A DNA stretch of 64,000 nt from NCBI RefSeq assembly GCF_008370685.1, contig NZ_VTZU01000013.1, positions 1-64,000 on the forward strand, in the 5' to 3' direction. Positions 28,427 to 36,041 of the stretch are shown here, piece by piece (position 1 is the first letter of the stretch; every line of letters starts with the position of its first letter). The DNA comes from Aquimarina sp. RZ0. GTDB lineage: Bacteria > Bacteroidota > Bacteroidia > Flavobacteriales > Flavobacteriaceae. A model generated the notes under the pieces. The model did not search any database, had not been told where the DNA came from, and saw only the letters and a list, made by a program, of their open reading frames with translations. The position numbers were made by a program, and so were the translations under genes.

Positions 28427-29803
28427 CTATAAATATTTTTCTATTTCTTGTTGTAATTCGGGGTTAGATGGTCGTTTCGCATTGCCATCAATTATTTTTC
28501 CGTTTTTATCAATTAAGATAAACCTTGGTATTCCATGAACAGAATAATCTTCAAAAAAAGTCATTTTTTCATTTGAAGCAAAAAGTTGTATCCCACCTAA
28601 TTCTTTTTCTTCAACCATTTTTTTCCAACGGTCTTTAGTATCATCTTTACAAATGCTAACAAATTGAATATCCTTACCTTCAAAATAAGCTTCCATTTTC
28701 TTTAGATCAGGTATTTCTTTTATGCATGGTAAGCACCAAGTTGCCCAAATATCAATGTAAACTAATTTTCCTTTTAAATCATTAAGTGAAATAATTTTTT
28801 CATTGATATCTTTGAATTCAAATACTGGAGAAATAGCTCCTTTTTCTGTTTTTTTTAATCTATTGTATTTTTCTGTTACTTCTGTTACATGCTTCTCATT
28901 AGTTAGTATTGGTTTTATTTGGTTAAAAACACTATCTAACTTTTTAGTACGGCTTAATTGCCACATCCCTGTATTGTACAGCAATTCTTCTTTTATTAAA
29001 CTATTCTTTACTTCTTTTTTAATTGTTTTTACATATGCTAAAGTGTTATCAACATTGTTGTCATGTGTATTGACTTTCTCTCTAGTTTTTTTACTTAAAT
29101 AAGATTCCACGTAAGAGATATAATTAGGAGAAATTAAAAATTCTTCATTAGATAAATCTATATTTTCAAAAGCATCAGGGTAGTTTTCCGAAACTTTAAA
29201 ATCTTCGTTTTCTGTAACAAATTTATGCATATCTTCATAAGAAGAATACTTATCTAACATACCAAATTCAAGAGATTTAGATTCTATGTAAAAGAAATCT
29301 TTGTCTAAATTTGTATTTTCTTCTAAAAAGTTTTTTTGAACATTATATAAAGAATCTGTTAGTTTCAGAAACTCTTTTTCAGAAAGTTTTCCATAATAAC
29401 CATAGTAATTTAGTTTGCCAAAACCTTCTTCTAAAAGTGCCTTTTTTGCAAGGTAATTATTTTCATTAGCTCCTGCTCCTTCGTATTTTATTGATTCATC
29501 AAATTCCTTTACATTTAGCGTTAGACTCAAATCATATTTTGGTTTTAAATAAATTTGTGTCCATTCTTTACCTTCTTTTAAACTATAAAAACCTTCTGGC
29601 ACATTCAGAGTATCTCTAAACGTTCCGTCTTTATTTAAAATAATAGACTTCACAATTTCTCGGTTTTTGTTTAAAATGTTTAAAGTATCCGAGCTAGGGT
29701 TTTCAATTTTGCCTGAGAATATTAAATTGTTACTTAATTCACTTTTTTTACAGGAATAGACAACTGCAATTATAATAACTAATAGTGTTGCTGATTTTTT
29801 CAT
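28427..29803 (-). CDS. TlpA/ResA-like thioredoxin lipoprotein with DUF4369-type N-terminus
   Basis: The 458-residue protein has a lipobox ending in VVYSC (Cys18), an N-terminal beta domain of DUF4369 style (FSGKIENPSSDTLNILNKNR), a helical middle and a C-terminal thioredoxin fold. The redox motif is WCLPC in DIWATWCLPCIKEIPDLKKM. Such proteins are anchored in the envelope and reduce disulfides or act in cytochrome maturation. It stands alone: the LRR gene converges with it and a 448-bp gap lies upstream. The substrate cannot be told. Confidence 0.85.
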   Translation of the reverse strand: MKKSATLLVIIIAVVYSCKKSELSNNLIFSGKIENPSSDTLNILNKNREIVKSIILNKDGTFRDTLNVPEGFYSLKEGKEWTQIYLKPKYDLSLTLNVKEFDESIKYEGAGANENNYLAKKALLEEGFGKLNYYGYYGKLSEKEFLKLTDSLYNVQKNFLEENTNLDKDFFYIESKSLEFGMLDKYSSYEDMHKFVTENEDFKVSENYPDAFENIDLSNEEFLISPNYISYVESYLSKKTREKVNTHDNNVDNTLAYVKTIKKEVKNSLIKEELLYNTGMWQLSRTKKLDSVFNQIKPILTNEKHVTEVTEKYNRLKKTEKGAISPVFEFKDINEKIISLNDLKGKLVYIDIWATWCLPCIKEIPDLKKMEAYFEGKDIQFVSICKDDTKDRWKKMVEEKELGGIQLFASNEKMTFFEDYSVHGIPRFILIDKNGKIIDGNAKRPSNPELQQEIEKYL

Positions 29804-30251
29804 TTTGATTTTTGCATTTACGGTTAGAGTAGGGTCTCATAATTCTTTTTATTATTATCCATTAAAGATACAAATATTTACCCTATGTTAATAACTACTT
29901 ACCCCAAGCTTATGGCATGGCGGAGGGCTTTCGGGTTTAATTTGCAAAATTTTCTGCTACTGGATTAGTCACTGTGTAATTTTTACAGTAGTAATGTGGC
30001 GTAATGATATATGACAAGAAAAATGATACTTAAACAACTACTATTGTGATTTTTATCTCCCAAAATCATTTTTCTACAAAACAATAACAATCAATCCAAC
30101 GTAGTTAACTCTAGCATTTTCATGTATGCCTGCATATTTTAAAATAAGTATACAAATCACCTACTTATTAATGTAATAATGCTATTTTTAGAGATATAGG
30201 CTATACAGAACCTATATCCAATATTTTAGTAGTCTAGCTAATTACAAAAAG
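29804..30251. other. Intergenic region with a local GC-rich patch
   Basis: No gene is seen. Around 29908-29960 the sequence (CCCCAAGCTTATGGCATGGC, then GGAGGGCTTTCGGGTT) is clearly richer in G and C than its surroundings. It encodes no long ORF and pairs with nothing obvious nearby. Confidence 0.4.
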
Positions 30252-30398
30252 ATGAATAAGAAAATTACATTTTTACTATTATTATTTATTAACATTATTT
30301 ACTGTCAATCCGATGGAACTATTGACAATACATTTAATTCTTCTACTGGAATTGATGAAACTATTAATGATTTAAAAATAGATTCAAATTTTCAATGA
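30252..30398 (+). CDS. 48-residue secreted ORF coupled to the LytTR gene
   Basis: MNKKITFLLLLFINIIYCQ is a convincing signal peptide, followed by about 29 residues (SDGTIDNTFNSSTGIDETIN and NDLKIDSNFQ). The stop TGA overlaps the ATG of the LytTR gene in ATGA (30395-30398), which suggests translational coupling. The DGTIDNTFNSSTG part resembles the start of delta-60-type repeat proteins, so it may be the stump of a larger secreted protein; as an intact small gene it would be a short exported peptide. Function unknown. Confidence 0.5.
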   Translation: MNKKITFLLLLFINIIYCQSDGTIDNTFNSSTGIDETINDLKIDSNFQ

Positions 30399-31213
30399 AT
30401 ATCATTAAATTTCTAAAAGAAAATATCAACTTTTCAAATTTCTGGATACGAAACGGATTTAATCTTCTCATTCTTTCTTTAGTGGCTAGTCACCTCGCAG
30501 ATCCACAAAATTCCCCTTTAAATGATTCCTATAGCTTCCCTTGGTTCTCTATGCTACTTTCAATTTTGATTGGAAGTATAGTAATCGTTATAAGCCTCTT
30601 CAATTTCAGGTATTTTAAAGGCAAGTACTTCGTTAAAAAAATCAATACTCAAGTACTCTTACGCTTTCTATTTTCAACATTAGGTTATATTTCCATTGCA
30701 TATATTATATTTTATCTTATTATAGTGAAGCTGGTAAATGAAAAATATGATTTATATGGTTTTTTAATAGGTATTTCCATCTCATTACTTTTGAGCACAA
30801 TCGGAATTGCTGTTTTATTCTCAAAAGACATTTACAAACTTCATAAACTAGCATCCATATATGGAAAACTTAAAGTCCAACAAGGCGGTAAAATAACCTT
30901 GATCAATTATATCGAAATTGCTTTTATTTATAGTGAAAATAAAATAGTATACATTGTAAAAACTGATGGAACTTCCATTGTTACAGATTTCACGCTGAAC
31001 GAAGTTGAAAGTGAAGTGAGCGAGCAAAGCTTTTTTAGAGCAAACAGACAAGCAGTTGTTCACGCTAGATCAATTGAGCAAGTTCAGTCTATCGAGAATG
31101 GAAAACTATCTGTCGTTCTTAAACCTAAAATTTCTAACAAAAAAGTTTTTCAAATAAGTATCAGTAGATATAAAAAACAAGAATTTATGAATTGGTTTGA
31201 GGGTAAACTATAA
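30395..31213 (+). CDS. Membrane-anchored LytTR DNA-binding regulator
   Basis: The 272-residue protein has four membrane helices in the first ~150 residues (FWIRNGFNLLILSLVASHLA through LLLSTIGIAVLF) and a C-terminal LytTR domain (about 165-270) with the usual core IEIAFIYSENKIVYIVKTDG and FFRANRQAVVHARSI, which fits the HRQxxVN-like signature. No phosphoacceptor domain is present. It follows a coupled small secreted ORF and precedes a CPBP protease. The signal and targets are unknown. Confidence 0.85.
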   Translation: MNIIKFLKENINFSNFWIRNGFNLLILSLVASHLADPQNSPLNDSYSFPWFSMLLSILIGSIVIVISLFNFRYFKGKYFVKKINTQVLLRFLFSTLGYISIAYIIFYLIIVKLVNEKYDLYGFLIGISISLLLSTIGIAVLFSKDIYKLHKLASIYGKLKVQQGGKITLINYIEIAFIYSENKIVYIVKTDGTSIVTDFTLNEVESEVSEQSFFRANRQAVVHARSIEQVQSIENGKLSVVLKPKISNKKVFQISISRYKKQEFMNWFEGKL

Positions 31214-31287
31214 AATGTAATGATTATTCAGCTGTTATTTTGATACCATTCAGTAAAAATAAGCTGTATACCCCTGTTTATCTTGCC

Positions 31288-31324
31288 TTATCGTTTTTAC
31301 TTCGCTTAAAATTAAAAACGATAA
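31288..31324 (+). promoter_or_regulatory. Perfect 12-bp inverted repeat directly before the CPBP start codon
   Basis: TTATCGTTTTTA (31288-31299) and TAAAAACGATAA (31313-31324) are exact complements with a 13-nt loop, and the stem ends 4 nt before the ATG at 31329. In mRNA it would hide the ribosome-binding region; as DNA it could be an operator. Confidence 0.5.
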
Positions 31325-31328
31325 AAAA

Positions 31329-31979
31329 ATGACTAAGACCTTTTTAACTACAAAATTAACACCTGTAATCGCCATTATTCTTTGTAGTATTCTATTTCTA
31401 TCCGGATATTTTCAGGTGATCATAGCGGCATTAATATTATTATTAGCAAGTGCTCTAGAGTATAAAAAAAATGTATTTAGATCCTTAGGCTTTCAACGCA
31501 AAAGAATACAGTTAAAAAATCTATTAATAACAGCTCCACTATTTGGAGCAGTTCTTTTTCTATTTTATTTCTACATAATGGTACCAAGTGTTACTTATCT
31601 TACAGGGCAGCCCATGGACTTTTCTGCTTTTGAAACATATACCGGGAACTTGCCTGCAACAATAAGTCTATTTGTTTTTATCTGGATATCAGCAGCATTC
31701 TGCGAAGAAATTGTTTTTAGAGGATATTTAATGAGACAGTTTACTAAGTTTTTTGGCTCAAGCAACATAAGTCTGGTTATTAATATTGTACTCTTTGGAT
31801 TTATTTTTGGGAGTATTCATTCGTATCAAGGAATAAGTGGTCAAATAATAACGGGTATTCTAGGTATGCTATTTGCTATCATTTTTCATGTTCGTAAGGA
31901 CGATTTGTGGTTCAATATCGCCGCTCACGGTTTTTTTGACACCGTTGCCTTACTATTTATATACAATGGTTGGGGGTAA
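31329..31979 (+). CDS. CPBP family intramembrane metalloprotease
   Basis: The 216-residue protein has about six membrane helices and the three CPBP motifs: EEIVFRGYL (EExxxR), FGFIFGSIHSYQG (FxxxH) and a third with His in IAAHGFFDTVALL. These residues support glutamate-dependent intramembrane proteolysis of the Rce1 type. It sits 115 bp after the LytTR gene. The role could be immunity to peptides or prenyl-protein style cleavage; the sequence does not decide. The gene start is supported by the A-rich segment right before the ATG. Confidence 0.85.
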   Translation: MTKTFLTTKLTPVIAIILCSILFLSGYFQVIIAALILLLASALEYKKNVFRSLGFQRKRIQLKNLLITAPLFGAVLFLFYFYIMVPSVTYLTGQPMDFSAFETYTGNLPATISLFVFIWISAAFCEEIVFRGYLMRQFTKFFGSSNISLVINIVLFGFIFGSIHSYQGISGQIITGILGMLFAIIFHVRKDDLWFNIAAHGFFDTVALLFIYNGWG

Positions 31980-32007
31980 GTCTAGAACACGTAAAACCTA
32001 CCCAAAA

Positions 32008-32217
32008 ATGGACGTTTACTATAAAATTTTAGTAATGAGAATACCATTATTAAAACGGAATCTGGAAAATACAATTGAAGATGAATTTACATATGAATTA
32101 ATTGCTAGTATAATAAAACTAACACCAAATTGGGACGATTCTACAGTGACTGAATTTGAGATTGAAAACCGCTATCCTAATATTTCTAAAAACCCAACTA
32201 TTTATTATGACTTTTGA
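32008..32217 (+). CDS. Small hypothetical protein, 69 residues
   Basis: An ATG at 32008 opens 69 residues (starts MDVYYKILVMRIPLLKRNLE, ends KNPTIYYDF) that do not overlap other genes. The composition is normal for a soluble protein. I recognise no family, and it may be a remnant of a longer gene. The same frame is open further upstream, into the CPBP gene. Confidence 0.35.
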   Translation: MDVYYKILVMRIPLLKRNLENTIEDEFTYELIASIIKLTPNWDDSTVTEFEIENRYPNISKNPTIYYDF

Positions 32218-32419
32218 AAAATAAAAACTGCATACAACAAAATGGTCTATAAAACACAGCTAAATATATGTTCAACCGAAAAATTGGCTTTGAGAATAAA
32301 AAATTAAAGCAAAATATAAAAACCAGGCTTCGTGTTAATCAGAAAATGTAGTATCTTATTACTCAATATGTTTTATACACAAATCCATTATTTGAACTGC
32401 AAAAAACTAGAGATACAAA

Positions 32420-33304
32420 ATGACAATAGCGCAAAAAACTAACGCAGGAACAAGGATTGCCTCAATGCTCCTTGACCACATTATTATGATGTTCATCTCA
32501 ATGATTTTTTTTGTTCCTGGAATGATTTCTGGATTTTCGACTGCCTTTGAAGTAAATCACGAACAAATTAGTCCTGACATTTTTGGTGGCTTAATCTATT
32601 TTGGGCTTATTGGTTTGGCACTTTACTTCTGTAAAGACTGTATAAAAGGACGAAGCATAGCAAAGAGAGTTTTAAAACTACAAGTAATTGAAAACTCCAG
32701 TAATAATGTAGCTTCTCCAATTAGGTGTTTGGTTAGAAACATATTTTGCATTCTTTGGCCAATAGAAGTTATTGTAACCTTAGCTAGTCCAAGTAGAAGA
32801 ATCGGAGATATGGTGGCAGGAACAAAAGTAGTTCCGTTTAATCCAGAACTCGAACAATCAAAAATTAATTACGCTCAAATCGGAGTCTCAATCCTTCTTG
32901 GATATGGGTTTATGACTCTTTTAATGCTTCCATTTGAAGGTCTGAAGTCAAAAATGGAAAGTAATCGAGTGACGTATATTGAAAGTTCTTTAAACGAAAA
33001 TATAGCGAATGAAACTGAACAACTTTTTGCAGATAGCTTAGGAACATACTTAACTTCTGATATACGTGTATACGACCAAATTGAGCAGAATAAAGACCTG
33101 AAATATGTTTCGGTCATACTTAAACTAAATAAAAACTATTTGGAATATGATGAAAATTACGAACAAATCAAGTCAATTACACTACCACTTCTTCTAACAA
33201 AATTCCCAAAAGGGACTTTTGTAGGACAAATTAAGTATGTCTATCAAAAACCACGTAGCATCCATACAAGAACATTACCTCTTGATTGGAGAGAAAATAA
33301 ATAA
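32420..33304 (+). CDS. RDD family membrane protein
   Basis: The 294-residue protein begins with the RDD signature region (KTNAGTRIASMLLDHIIMMF), where Arg and two acidic-type residues cluster in the first helix. CIKGRSIAKRVLKLQVI and RIGDMVAGTKVVPFN are the other usual landmarks. Three helices lie in the first 150 residues and a further helix at about 152-172 (IGVSILLGYGFMTLLMLPF). The last 120 residues are soluble and asparagine/glutamate rich with no family I know. Some RDD proteins move small ions or solutes; no substrate can be assigned. Confidence 0.8.
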   Translation: MTIAQKTNAGTRIASMLLDHIIMMFISMIFFVPGMISGFSTAFEVNHEQISPDIFGGLIYFGLIGLALYFCKDCIKGRSIAKRVLKLQVIENSSNNVASPIRCLVRNIFCILWPIEVIVTLASPSRRIGDMVAGTKVVPFNPELEQSKINYAQIGVSILLGYGFMTLLMLPFEGLKSKMESNRVTYIESSLNENIANETEQLFADSLGTYLTSDIRVYDQIEQNKDLKYVSVILKLNKNYLEYDENYEQIKSITLPLLLTKFPKGTFVGQIKYVYQKPRSIHTRTLPLDWRENK

Positions 33305-33366
33305 ACAGCAGCAACACACTATAAAAAATGCATTAAAACGCATCAGGCAATAGACCCTACTACTAA

Positions 33367-33990
33367 TTAAACCAACTCTGACGGAAAAAGATTAGTATAT
33401 TGATTCTTTGCTTCTGTAGTTAAATAAGGGTAAATACTTTGATTGATCAGTAAGGAATATTCTTTAATCGACTCTCCCGACAGATGATTAGCTCGAATTA
33501 GAACAGATGAAAACCAGAAATTACTGATCACCTCAATCCTTTTGAATAAACTGCGATATTCATTTTTGAGTAATTCTTTACGAAAGAAATTATTCCTGAT
33601 CAGAACTTCTACCATTTTTAAAGTTTCAATCTCTCTTCGTTTTGAAAGTTCAGAATAATGACTTTTTATCTTCTGATTTCTTCGTGTTATCGCTACAAAA
33701 TCTAATAAAAAGAAATGATACTCGTAAAGTATTATCATCATTTCTTTAGAAAGATTTAAAAATGACTTTAATAAATCATCGGTCGGTATAAAAAAAATAC
33801 TATCCATTTTTTCTGCTAATTGAAAATAAAGAGCTTCAATTATATCCTCTCTTTTTTTAAAATGATATTGTAGATTACCTACACTAATTTCAGCTTCATC
33901 AGCTATAGCTCGCAAAGAAGTCTTAGAAATTCCACTATTATTAAAAAGCGCTAATGATTTTATTAAAATCTTTTGTTTTGTAGCATTCAT
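33367..33990 (-). CDS. TetR/AcrR family repressor
   Basis: From the ATG at 33990 the protein has 207 residues; a start at 34017 would run into the operator. The N-terminal helix-turn-helix is clear: AIADEAEISVGNLQYHFKKR, a TetR signature with the usual tyrosine and phenylalanine. The rest is the ligand-binding helical domain. It is divergent from an FAD monooxygenase gene and the gap has two palindromic operators, so it very likely represses itself and the monooxygenase-DUF3995 pair. The inducer is unknown. Confidence 0.88.
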   Translation of the reverse strand: MNATKQKILIKSLALFNNSGISKTSLRAIADEAEISVGNLQYHFKKREDIIEALYFQLAEKMDSIFFIPTDDLLKSFLNLSKEMMIILYEYHFFLLDFVAITRRNQKIKSHYSELSKRREIETLKMVEVLIRNNFFRKELLKNEYRSLFKRIEVISNFWFSSVLIRANHLSGESIKEYSLLINQSIYPYLTTEAKNQYTNLFPSELV

Positions 33991-34009
33991 AAAACAAAAA
34001 TACATTATA

Positions 34010-34055
34010 TAGTACAAACGTACTAAGTTAATTTATTTATAGTACATTTGTACTA
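34010..34055. promoter_or_regulatory. Two TetR operators overlapping divergent -7 boxes
   Basis: TAGTACAAACGTACTA (34010-34025) and TAGTACATTTGTACTA (34040-34055) share the palindrome TAGTAC-N4-GTACTA and are centred 30 bp apart, about three helical turns. The right copy contains TACATTTG (34043-34050) and the left copy on the minus strand TACGTTTG; both fit the TAnnTTTG -7 box. Bound repressor would block both promoters. Confidence 0.85.
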
Positions 34056-34073
34056 AACCAATACTGATTAGAT

Positions 34074-35207
34074 ATGATTATTGATATTATTGGAGCAGGA
34101 ATAGGAGGATTAACTACTGCAATTGCGCTTGAACAAAAAGGAATTAAAGCAAGAATATTTGAACAAACTGAACGAATAAAGCCCGTGGGAGCGGGAATAA
34201 TTCTAGCCAATAATGCAATGCAAGTGTATGAAAAGTTAGGTTTGCAAAAAATAATTGAAGACAATGGAAATTCAATCTCTTCAATGAATATTACCAATTC
34301 CAATCTAAAGCCACTTTCCAAAATTGACCTGTCCTATTTTGAGCAAAAACATACTATTAAAAACATTGCAATTCATAGAGGAAAACTGCAAAAAATTCTA
34401 ATCGACAAATTAAAGTACACTAAAATTGAATTAAATCATAAACTTACTTCAATAGAAAAAAACGGGAATGATTATTTTTTAAAATTTGAAAATGGAAAAC
34501 AAATTCAATCCTCAACTGTTTTGGGAGCTGATGGATTAAACTCTATTGTTCGCCAAAAAATATTCCCAAATAATAAAATAAGAAATGCTAATCAAATATG
34601 CTGGAGAGGAATTGCAGAATGCGAATTACCGGTAAAATTCAGAAATGAATTGAACGAAGCCTGGGGAAAATCCGAGCGTTTTGGTTTTGTTCAAATAGCA
34701 AAAAACAAAGTGTATTGGTATGCCTTAAAAGCATTCAAAAACAACAAAAATAAATTCTCTATCAACGATTTAGACCAATATTTTAGCACATATAATTCAA
34801 TAATTAAAGACATCATAAAATTAACAAAAAAAGAAAAAATATATACCGCTGAGATTTCAGATTTAAAACCAACAAGCATTTGGTATAAAGAAAAAATTTG
34901 TCTAATCGGAGACGCTGCACACGCAACAACCCCAAATATGGGACAAGGTGCTTGTCAGGCTATCGAAGATGCTTTTGTACTTTCAGAATGTTTGTATACA
35001 TATGAAATTACTAAAGCATTTTCGGAATATCAAAAATTAAGATTACCAAAAGCTCATCTAGTAGTTAAAACAAGTTGGTTTATTGGAAAAATGGCACATT
35101 TCAAAAATCCAATATCAATTGGTTTGCGTAATCAAATGTTAAGATTAACACCTTCTTCTGTGAATAGAAAACAAAATGAACAAATTTTTCAATTGGTAGA
35201 AATATGA
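34074..35207 (+). CDS. FAD-dependent monooxygenase (group A aromatic hydroxylase, TetX-like)
   Basis: At 377 residues it has the three FAD sites of the family: GAGIGGLTTAIALEQKG near residue 6, the DG motif in LGADGLNSIVR near 147, and the GD motif CLIGDAAHATTPNMGQGACQ near 279. Such enzymes hydroxylate aromatic or polyketide-type rings with NAD(P)H and oxygen, in the cytoplasm. It is controlled with a TetR repressor and translationally coupled to DUF3995 (ATGA overlap at 35204). Detoxification or antibiotic modification is plausible; the substrate cannot be read from the sequence. Confidence 0.85.
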   Translation: MIIDIIGAGIGGLTTAIALEQKGIKARIFEQTERIKPVGAGIILANNAMQVYEKLGLQKIIEDNGNSISSMNITNSNLKPLSKIDLSYFEQKHTIKNIAIHRGKLQKILIDKLKYTKIELNHKLTSIEKNGNDYFLKFENGKQIQSSTVLGADGLNSIVRQKIFPNNKIRNANQICWRGIAECELPVKFRNELNEAWGKSERFGFVQIAKNKVYWYALKAFKNNKNKFSINDLDQYFSTYNSIIKDIIKLTKKEKIYTAEISDLKPTSIWYKEKICLIGDAAHATTPNMGQGACQAIEDAFVLSECLYTYEITKAFSEYQKLRLPKAHLVVKTSWFIGKMAHFKNPISIGLRNQMLRLTPSSVNRKQNEQIFQLVEI

Positions 35208-35635
35208 TGACAACAATAGTATCAATTATTTTACTAGCCATTTTTATCGCACTAGGTTTTATACATTTTTATTGGCTTTTTGGTGGAAAATGGGGATTAG
35301 AAATGGTAATTCCGACAAAAAACAATCAGACAAACATACTTTCAATTCCTAAATTTGCAACTTTAATCGTAGCGCTGGTTTTACTTCTATTTGGGCTCAT
35401 GTATCTCATGAAATCTGGATTTATAAATATTCAAGTCCCAAATTGGGTAACAAATTATGGATCCTGGCTTATTCCTTCTATTTTTATTTTAAGAGCAATT
35501 GGAGATTTTAAATATCTAGGATTTTTTAAGAAAATAAAGAAAACCAATTTTGCAAAAGCCGACTCTAACTTGTTTTCACCTTTGTGTTTATCAATTGGAA
35601 TACTTGGAATACTGATACAACTAATGACTAAATAA
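35204..35635 (+). CDS. DUF3995 membrane protein
   Basis: This 143-residue protein has four membrane helices, with the family-typical start (ALGFIHFYWLFGGKWGLEMV) and the C-terminal pattern IPSIFILRAIGDFKYLGFFK. Its ATG overlaps the monooxygenase stop by 4 nt, so the two are probably made together. DUF3995 proteins have no established function that I know of. The 162-bp repeat starts 35 bp after its stop. Confidence 0.75.
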   Translation: MMTTIVSIILLAIFIALGFIHFYWLFGGKWGLEMVIPTKNNQTNILSIPKFATLIVALVLLLFGLMYLMKSGFINIQVPNWVTNYGSWLIPSIFILRAIGDFKYLGFFKKIKKTNFAKADSNLFSPLCLSIGILGILIQLMTK

Positions 35636-35670
35636 CTATTGGTAACAATACTCTTATAATGTAACGTATA

Positions 35671-35832
35671 ATACGATTTGTGATTAAAAAATTCGTATAA
35701 ATTCATTGAATTATTTTTTCTTTATGCAAGGCAAAAAAATCAAGCATAGCTATAGCTACGGTTTATTTTTTAAACGAAGTAGAAAGGAAAAAGAAACGAT
35801 GAATATGCGAAATTTTTAGTTATAAATCGTAT
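35671..35832 (-). repeat. 162-bp dispersed repeat, copy 2 (inverted)
   Basis: This is the same element as 760-921 in the opposite direction, ATACGATTT to AAATCGTAT, with at most a couple of differences from the 39052 copy. It lies between the DUF3995 stop and the next T9SS gene and pairs with the 39052 copy as an inverted flank. Confidence 0.92.
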
Positions 35833-36041
35833 AAGGTAGTTAGTGCTTAATAAAAAGGTTGTATCATCTTAGATAAAATCACTGTGAACTGAATCAAATT
35901 ATTTTTTAATGCAGAGGAGGATGTACATATTACTTGCTTTTTGGAGGGTAGGGTACGTACTTCATGAAATCGTTATATAACCAAATGTTTCGTACAAAAC
36001 CAAAAAAAATAATATCAATTCACACAAAACTTTTTGTAACC

